A program made the translations under genes and the position numbers. A DNA stretch of 39,067 bases, taken from NCBI GenBank assembly GCA_017446765.1, contig JAFSQD010000045.1, forward strand, positions 1 through 39,067, given 5' to 3'. This stretch comes from Alloprevotella sp. (lineage in GTDB: Bacteria > Bacteroidota > Bacteroidia > Bacteroidales > Bacteroidaceae). Every line of letters begins with the position of its first letter. Position 1 is the first letter of the stretch. The notes beneath the pieces were generated by a model, which was not told the DNA's origin, searched no databases, and saw only the letters and a list, made by a program, of their open reading frames with translations. Of this stretch, positions 34,101 through 39,067 are shown one piece after another.

Positions 34101-37100
34101 CTACTTCTTGGACAAGCTATGCTAAGCCCTACGAAATCTCGGGCGGTGTCTATGACCTCTCCGTTCCTGCAGAGTACTGTGCCGATGGTTATGCACCCGC
34201 AGACAACGGTGATGGTACTTTCACCGTTCAGAAGGCTGCCGTGGCACAGATTGGTGATAACATATATGCTTCGCTGGCCGAGGCTATTGCCGCTGTTCCC
34301 ACGGACGGTACGCAGACGACCATCACAATGCTTGCTGACGAGGCTATTGCGGCTGGTCTGACAGTTGCTGCCAACCAGAACATTGTTTTGGAACTCGCAG
34401 GACATGTCGTTTCAGAAGCTCTTTCCCAGAGTGGCACTACTGCCTTAATTACCAACAAAGGAACATTGGTTATTCAGGACAACACAGACACGAATAAAGA
34501 CGGAACGGGCACGGGTAAAATTAGCTACCAGAATGCTACTCCCGACCAGTCTTCTGTTCCTGGGTATGCCAGCAATACGATTATCAACCATGGCAACCTG
34601 ACGATTGAGAGCGGCTACGTGGAGAATACCACATCTGGCGGCTACGCAGCCTACACGGTGGACAACGTCACCAACGGCAATTTGTATACGCCCGTCTTTA
34701 CAATGAACGGCGGTAAGCTCTACAACAGCTATACAGATGCAGTCCGCATGTTCCTCAATTCCACCACGAATCTCAATAAGGTTGTGATAAATGGTGGTGT
34801 CCTTAATTCAGACAAGGCCAGTGGCCGTGTGATTGTGATGCATATGCCCAACGTTTATTTAGGCAAGGGTGAGCTTAATATCACCGGCGGTACAATCAAT
34901 GGTAAGGTGAACGCTTGGAGCGCAGCCAACGATGGCGGCGTGGAAGACCGTTTCTCCGATGCTCAGTATGAGAACGTCAGCATCAATATCACTGGCGGTA
35001 ATATTAAGGAAATCTCCTTCACGGAAATGGCGAACACGGAACTTCGTGCCAATTCTCTGATCGTTACAGGCGGTACATATAAAGTATCTCCCGCTGTTTA
35101 TGTAACAAGCGGCTACGAGGCCGTTGACAACGGTGATGGTACCTTCACCGTTCAGAAGGCTTCCGTAGCACAGATTGGTGAAACGAAGTATGCTTCGCTG
35201 GCCGAGGCTATTGCCGCTGTTCCCACGGACGGTACGCAGACGACCATCACGATGATTGCTGACGAGGTTATTAATGTATCTGGTTCAGCATTGACCATTG
35301 CGAACAATATGAATGTTGTTCTTGAGTTGAACGGACATCAGGTTGTAGGTAGTTGTTCTTCAGGATCAAGTTCTGCCTTGATTACGAATAGAGGTACTCT
35401 GACCATCCAAGACAATACAGATACGAATTGTGACGGAACAGGTACAGGTAAAATGATTTCTGGTGCAGATCCTATATGGATACATGATGGTTCTGATAAC
35501 TATTCGGGCAGCTATGCCAGCAACTTGGTAACAAACCAGGGAACACTGGTTATCAAGAGTGGTTATTTTGAAAATGTGAGTCACGGTTCCGCTACATATG
35601 CGGTAGACAACCAAACTTCAAATAAGGATGTAGTCCTTAATGTGGAGGGTGGAAAACTCACTGCTGTTTCGTGTGTAGTCCGCATGTTCTGCAATAGCAC
35701 TACTAAGCAGAATGTTGTAAATGTTTCAGGGGGACATATTGTGACTTCTGGCTCTACTGGTATATGGACACAACTTCCACAAAGTAGTAGTTCAATCAAG
35801 CCTTTGGCCACACTAAATGTCACTGGCGGTGAAATCAGTGGCAGGAATCGTGCATGGTATGACTATTCTTTTGGCGCCTCTTTTAAATCCGTAAACTATT
35901 CGATTAGTGGAGGTGAATTTAATGGAGAGCTTCTGTGTAATGCTTATAAAAACGGTATCATTGGTGGCTTTATTACCGGCGGTACATTCTCTGTAGATCC
36001 TTCTGAATATGTAGCTGCCGGCTACGCAGCTGCTCTGGTAGAAGCTGAGAATGTCTGGAAGGTGGGTCCTGTGACGGTGACCGACCTGACTCCTCAGGAA
36101 GGTGCTACGGAGACGGCTGCTGAGTATAAGGCTACTACCGTCGTGACCGATGAGGACGATGTGCAGCATGAGGTTGGAACCAACCAGACGGTATTCGTCG
36201 CTGTGGTGGAAGAGAATAATGTAGGCGAGGATGTGAAGCTTTCAGACTTCAAGATGGATGAGGTCGTAACGAAGGCCGTTGTCGCTGCCAACACAGAAGA
36301 CGATATCGATGTGCAGCTCATCGTGAAGGCAGCAGAGCCCGTCGTGAGCGATGAGACCGTGACCTTCGAGGTGCACCCCGAGGCCATCATCACCGTCAAC
36401 AACGGCACTCCTACAAACGTTGAGCTGACGAACGATGACTTGGCACCGAATGCCACGTTCACCTTCGTGCTCGACGTGACTGGACACTTCAGCAATGGAG
36501 CTACCATCAAGGTCGTTCACAAGAGTGAAGGCTATGAGGACGAGACCTTCTATTCTACCGTAATAGATGGTAAGGTCACCGTCAGCGGCATCACCCACTT
36601 CAGCGACTTTGAACTCTCTGTAGTAGGTGCCGTGGCACAGATCGGCGAGACGGAATACGCATCCCTTGCCGATGCCTTTGCAGCTGTGGCTGACGGCCAG
36701 ACCATCACGATGCTGATCGACGTGACGCTTTCCGAACCTCTGAACGTGGAACTTGCCGGTAAGGCAGTCACCCTCGACCTGGGAGCCAACACACTCACGG
36801 GACGCACAAACCTGAAGAGCGGTAGCCTGACTCTCACAAACGGCTTTGTGGAGGGCGGCAACAAGCAGGCGTTGAACGTCTATGGTTCTTCCGATCCCAC
36901 TGCCACGAACTACTGCGTGCTGACCATTGACAGCAATGTGAAAGTTACTGCTGATGTATATGGCGTATGCATGTTCGGTGCTACGGCTTCTACCAATGGT
37001 TACGGTGCCGTGGTGAACATCAATGGTAGAGTGCTAACGGGAGGTGACGGCAAAAATGGTGCTGTCTTCGTGTCCGGTAACCTTGGCAAAAACATCAGCG

Positions 37101-38350
37101 GTGACATGCACAACGTGGTGAACATCACGGGCGAGGTGACTTCCTCCACCGATGCCGGTGTGGCCCTTAACGGTAACGCTACGGTCAACGTGCTGGAAGG
37201 TGCTGAAATCATGGGTGCTACGGGTATCGCCGTGAAGCGCGGTACGCTGAACATGACCGGTGGCATCATCTATGCTGATGGTGAAGAAAACACCACTCCC
37301 AGTGTCAACAACAATGGAACTGAAATGACGGGTGCCGGCATCTCCATGTCGCCCACCTACAGCCAGTACGGTCCCATGTCAGTCGTCATCACAGGCGGAG
37401 AGGTGCAGAGTTTCAATGCTGTGGCTCTCTTCAAGCAGGCAGGCACTTACCAGAGCGACGCTACCTTCAGCGTTTCCGGCGGACTGTTCAGCAGCGAAGT
37501 GCCCGCAGAATTCTGCGCCGACGGCTATCAGCCCAAGTACGATCAGGCCAGTGGGAAGTATACTGTTGCCACCTTCGCCGCAATTTGGGCCGACAAGGAC
37601 ATTGTACTCATCGACGGCCAATCCTACGAGGCATGCGTCGGCCAGACGCTCACGCAGGATGTCGTGGTTAACTCTGTGACGTACCAACGTAACGTTCCTA
37701 ATGCGAATACATACTGCGCTTGGTATGTGCCCGCTGACTACAGGCTGACATCAGATGACCTTGACCAGTTCGATTTCTATCGTATCAACCTGATTGCGAA
37801 CGCAGAGGGCGGCAACGAGGTAGAGAACACAACGCGTATTTGGGTTTACCTCTTCCCGATGGCCGCAGACGATGTTCTCACTGCCAACAGACCCTATGTG
37901 TTCAAGACCAAGGGAGGAACCGGAGAGTTCATCTTCACCCTTGAGAATACACTCCATGCTCCTGCGACGGACGTTCGCTTGAACAACTCCACGACAGCAC
38001 ACAACTACGACTTCTATGGTACGTACGAGACCACGGAGCTCAGTGACAAATCTTCCGAGCACTTCTTCTACGTGGACTACTACGGACAAATGGGCTGGCC
38101 TGGTAGTTATAATATCAACGTAGGTCCCTATCGCTGGTACATCAAGACTACGCAGAAGGGCGGGGGTGCCTACTATGCTCCTACCTTCGTCTTCACAGAT
38201 GATCCCAATGTAACTGGCATAACGGACAATCTCGAAGTGAAGACCATAGACTGCTACTACGACCTAAAGGGCATGAAGATAGAGAAACCCAGCAAGGGTG
38301 CCTATCTCGTGAAGTTCAAGGACGGTACGGTGAAGAAGGTCGTTAAATAA
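31151..38350 (+). CDS. 2399-residue modular surface protein with repeated beta-helix-type modules and a C-terminal sorting-like domain
   Basis: A signal peptide (MNRIFYMAMLLVTWLSFAPSYA) is followed by six modules opening with VAQIGxTxYxSLAEAIAxVP at residues 25, 378, 689, 1031, 1339 and 1828. Each leads into strand-rich, Gly/Thr/Asn-rich repeats with NxSGGxI turns, typical of right-handed beta helices. Several close with AGYEAVDNGDGTFTVQKA. A different beta domain (about 1638-1827) separates the fifth and sixth modules. The C-terminal 260 residues hold a beta domain (...TYCAWYVPADYRL...). The end, ITDNLEVKTI...YYDLKGMKI then GAYLVKFKDGTVKKVVK, looks like a type IX type A sorting domain. It is probably a surface-exposed adhesin or glycan-binding protein. 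No catalytic motif was recognised. Confidence 0.85.
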   Translation: MNRIFYMAMLLVTWLSFAPSYADDVAQIGSTTYSSLAEAIADVPANGTSTTITMLADHVLASGVTVAKNQSIVIDLAGHTVSGTVATKTDHAYLFTNKGTLEITDSSQGGTGRITYVNTTPDTGYSKETCTIYNAGNLTLTEGTVANTTLGGASYAVTTSSNAWGVGDDKETVFNMNGGTLTCPNGDQALRVYQNSADTTTPFSHNTVTISGGRILDTGIFLDNYIYQPKVNTTGEGISTNVTISGGEIHGLIDMKLRHTFHTSLAITGGTFVDSKFRVRKAAGEWASETPEPTSPVFTISGGQFSFASGNEDKFSLKTGSGTSWTSYEQPYLVSGGVFSLELPTDGRIAYPAGKEVVANTDANTMEAYPWTVGSAAVAQIGSETYASLAEAVAAAQSGDVIELIDNDFESLTSGQEIEITKSITITGATDDDGTPLYVISGTGDNSGFNDLFVNCTTGTVTISNVGFDGFGNDIESKMGHAPVFIGTNNKKVVLDNVYISNINCEGIHINGGEFEISNCYIDCAKETDESDFTKGICVVNDATGSITNTTIEGVVCEMTNSISAGIELQGQGPITIDGCEITAAGDKAAGIAANSAEDLQPGASTATVSGCTVTSDYLAIYGDGEHGALISVNSGTYNGAIHAVAGEASQGLSVYGGTFSVDPSTCVAAGYEAVDNGDGTFTVQRAAVAQIGSTTYATLAEAIADVPTNGTQTTITMLADETLEKEGKLTVSAGMNIVLDLNGKTVSGSSDANAFYFFTNNGTLEITDNSQDAEGKISFQSSKTDYANERVTIYNLGGTLTLTKGLVENTTAGGMAYAVVNSSNAWANDVISTFNVAGGRVSAPKGDAALRVYQNTSANAVQSKNYVNISGGTIDAAGIFVDTYLYTKDKDLTNYTGSNVDTKINVTGGTVNGLIDMKIRHPFNTLLNISGGDFSNTRIWVRKYASEYAETFGEPTAPMVTISNGTFDFKGNNSFGLAYDYAATSWTSYAKPYEISGGVYDLSVPAEYCADGYAPADNGDGTFTVQKAAVAQIGDNIYASLAEAIAAVPTDGTQTTITMLADEAIAAGLTVAANQNIVLELAGHVVSEALSQSGTTALITNKGTLVIQDNTDTNKDGTGTGKISYQNATPDQSSVPGYASNTIINHGNLTIESGYVENTTSGGYAAYTVDNVTNGNLYTPVFTMNGGKLYNSYTDAVRMFLNSTTNLNKVVINGGVLNSDKASGRVIVMHMPNVYLGKGELNITGGTINGKVNAWSAANDGGVEDRFSDAQYENVSINITGGNIKEISFTEMANTELRANSLIVTGGTYKVSPAVYVTSGYEAVDNGDGTFTVQKASVAQIGETKYASLAEAIAAVPTDGTQTTITMIADEVINVSGSALTIANNMNVVLELNGHQVVGSCSSGSSSALITNRGTLTIQDNTDTNCDGTGTGKMISGADPIWIHDGSDNYSGSYASNLVTNQGTLVIKSGYFENVSHGSATYAVDNQTSNKDVVLNVEGGKLTAVSCVVRMFCNSTTKQNVVNVSGGHIVTSGSTGIWTQLPQSSSSIKPLATLNVTGGEISGRNRAWYDYSFGASFKSVNYSISGGEFNGELLCNAYKNGIIGGFITGGTFSVDPSEYVAAGYAAALVEAENVWKVGPVTVTDLTPQEGATETAAEYKATTVVTDEDDVQHEVGTNQTVFVAVVEENNVGEDVKLSDFKMDEVVTKAVVAANTEDDIDVQLIVKAAEPVVSDETVTFEVHPEAIITVNNGTPTNVELTNDDLAPNATFTFVLDVTGHFSNGATIKVVHKSEGYEDETFYSTVIDGKVTVSGITHFSDFELSVVGAVAQIGETEYASLADAFAAVADGQTITMLIDVTLSEPLNVELAGKAVTLDLGANTLTGRTNLKSGSLTLTNGFVEGGNKQALNVYGSSDPTATNYCVLTIDSNVKVTADVYGVCMFGATASTNGYGAVVNINGRVLTGGDGKNGAVFVSGNLGKNISGDMHNVVNITGEVTSSTDAGVALNGNATVNVLEGAEIMGATGIAVKRGTLNMTGGIIYADGEENTTPSVNNNGTEMTGAGISMSPTYSQYGPMSVVITGGEVQSFNAVALFKQAGTYQSDATFSVSGGLFSSEVPAEFCADGYQPKYDQASGKYTVATFAAIWADKDIVLIDGQSYEACVGQTLTQDVVVNSVTYQRNVPNANTYCAWYVPADYRLTSDDLDQFDFYRINLIANAEGGNEVENTTRIWVYLFPMAADDVLTANRPYVFKTKGGTGEFIFTLENTLHAPATDVRLNNSTTAHNYDFYGTYETTELSDKSSEHFFYVDYYGQMGWPGSYNINVGPYRWYIKTTQKGGGAYYAPTFVFTDDPNVTGITDNLEVKTIDCYYDLKGMKIEKPSKGAYLVKFKDGTVKKVVK
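33158..33316 (+). repeat. Module-junction repeat cassette (copy with full flank)
   Basis: This stretch spans the GYEAVDNGDGTFTVQ end of one module and the VAQIG...TITMLADE start of the next. Very similar DNA recurs at 34189-34342 and 35110-35266, and the opening part also at 31223-31322, 32282-32340 and 36632-36722. Long blocks such as GAGGCTATTGCCG and ACGACCATCACGATG are base-for-base alike between copies, including third positions. Confidence 0.85.
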
Positions 38351-38375
38351 TCACGAATAAAAAGATTATACGACA

Positions 38376-38561
38376 ATGAAAAAGCAATATGAATCGCCCG
38401 AGATCAGCATCATACAGCTGACGGGAGGGCCGATGATGTACGACTTTATCTCACCCGCTTCCGAGCCGGGTACCCCGGCAGGATCTCGCCGCCGCAGCAC
38501 CAACACTGGCGGTATTTGGGGCGACGATGAGAAACAAGAGACTTCATCGCCGTGGAAATAA
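38376..38561 (+). CDS. 61-residue peptide encoded after the giant surface protein
   Basis: The product begins MKKQYESPEISIIQLTGGPM and has a Gly/Pro/Ser-rich middle (FISPASEPGTPAGSRRRS). It ends GGIWGDDEKQETSSPWK. There is no signal peptide or membrane span. Small proteins with an MKKxYxxPxxxxI start and an acidic Trp-containing end are common next to surface-protein genes in Prevotella, but I know of no assigned function. It lies 25 bp after the giant gene and before a terminator, so it is co-transcribed. It could be a modified or secreted peptide, or an accessory of the large protein; both are guesses. Confidence 0.75.
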   Translation: MKKQYESPEISIIQLTGGPMMYDFISPASEPGTPAGSRRRSTNTGGIWGDDEKQETSSPWK

Positions 38562-38605
38562 GTGACTGCGCCACTATGGCACAGTGAAAAACCTTTCAAT
38601 GAATG

Positions 38606-38638
38606 ACGGGAGCTGCCACTTGGGTAGCTCCCGTTTTT
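38606..38638 (+). terminator. Terminator after the 61-residue peptide gene
   Basis: ACGGGAGCTGCC (38606-38617) pairs with GGTAGCTCCCGT (38623-38634) in a 12-bp stem with one G-U pair and a 5-nt loop, followed by TTTTA. Confidence 0.85.
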
Positions 38639-38863
38639 ATAGGTCGTTTACCTTTTACCTTTTTTGCTAAAAGATAATCCACATATCGTCTGAAGCCCAT
38701 TCTATAGAGCATACCTATAGAAAGTGAGCTCATGATTCAAGGTTTGCGGGTTTTGAACGCCCTCTATTCGGGGAGCGGCCTGAAAGGTCAGCAAGCACAT
38801 AGCCCATGCTGCGCACAGGGTACGCCTAGCATGTATATTGAAAATCTTTTTTTTTTGAAAAAA

Positions 38864-38948
38864 CTGCCACCTCTGCTACCTGCCACTTACATATGATTAA
38901 TCTTCAGTGCGTTGCGAGCATTATGTGGGTAGCAGTAGGTAGCAGTAG
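38864..38948. repeat. Short CTGCTACCT repeats in inverted arrangement
   Basis: CTGCCACCT-CTGCTACCT-GCCAC (38864-38886) faces the reverse-complement run GTGGGTAGCAG-TAGGTAGCAG-TAG (38925-38948) across 38 bp. It sits next to a T-run plus GAAAA, as the repeat block before the VirE-type gene does. Confidence 0.7.
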
Positions 38949-39067
38949 TTCATCAAGAAAACTACGCTTAGCGCGTCGCCACCATGCACTTGAGCTGGCG
39001 CGAACGCCATTTTGAGTGCCTCAAACCATCCCTCGTTGCCTCATGGGAGCATCTTATACGGCACCTA

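Larger units (their letters stand above)
38562..39067. other. Non-coding region at the right end
   Basis: About 500 bp with a terminator (38606-38638), an 8-bp inverted repeat TTCTATAG/CTATAGAA around 38699-38721, a ten-T run followed by GAAAAAA, and short inverted CTGCTACC-type repeats (38864-38886 with 38925-38948). No reliable gene is visible. A 28-codon frame from 38984 runs off the edge without family signal. Confidence 0.6.

Noticed and set aside
38984..39067. Possible gene start running off the right edge (MHLSWRERHFEC...)
   Set aside because: It has only 28 codons, no promoter or recognisable motif, and a minus-strand frame is equally open. It cannot be supported.

Overview
The window looks like a chromosomal segment from a Prevotella-like member of the Bacteroidales. 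The evidence is a bifunctional L-fucokinase/GDP-fucose pyrophosphorylase (Fkp), the L28-L33-DUF4295 cluster, an OstA-like gene next to tandem parvulin genes, a BT4734/VirE-type protein, C-terminal segments resembling type IX secretion sorting domains, and many starts preceded by the Bacteroidetes promoter form TTG-N19/20-TAnnTTTG. By eye the DNA is rather GC-rich for this order. I see no rRNA, tRNA, CRISPR array, transposase or integrase.

Layout. 1-1015 (minus): a flavodoxin-fold protein cut by the left edge, and a nitroreductase. 1168-4509 (plus): tsaD, a CinA C-terminal-domain protein, rpmB, rpmG, a DUF4295 protein and a hexapeptide-repeat acyltransferase. 4749-5312: a lipoprotein. 5313-6018: a repeat-rich non-coding stretch with an iteron-like 22-bp direct array, a 21-bp tandem array, a strong hairpin, and inverted copies of the first array. 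It leads into 6019-8160, a large VirE-type primase/helicase-like gene. 8401-10854 (minus): a family 2 glycosyltransferase and mtaB. 11112-13430 (plus): a small lipoprotein, a small exported protein and a sigma / anti-sigma-like / Spy-like stress unit. 13620-16921 (minus): a conserved unknown, RNase E/G, a 29-residue basic protein, HU and rpiB. 16968-26404 (minus): a tightly packed gene convoy, transcribed as guaB, two parvulin-type chaperones, an OstA-like protein, mutL, a small HEYGH protein, an EcsC-like protein and then rpiB. 26405-27859: a toxin-antitoxin pair lying between two copies of the fkp 3' end. 27860-30649 (minus): fkp. 31151-38350 (plus): a 2399-residue repetitive surface protein, followed by a 61-residue peptide gene. 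38562-39067: non-coding, with short inverted repeats.

How the genes fit together. TsaD and MtaB act one after the other on the same tRNA base (t6A37, then ms2t6A37). The two parvulins and the OstA-like protein point to outer-membrane and LPS assembly. Fkp and the glycosyltransferase point to surface glycan synthesis. The giant protein and the small exported protein are probable surface products.

The best candidates for undescribed biology are: (i) the 5438-5866 repeat block in front of the VirE-type gene, which looks like a replication or regulatory locus rather than ordinary spacer; (ii) the 65-bp duplication of the fkp 3' end bracketing the toxin-antitoxin module, which looks like the footprint of a small insertion; and (iii) a purine-rich repeat family that abuts the stop codons of three unrelated genes.
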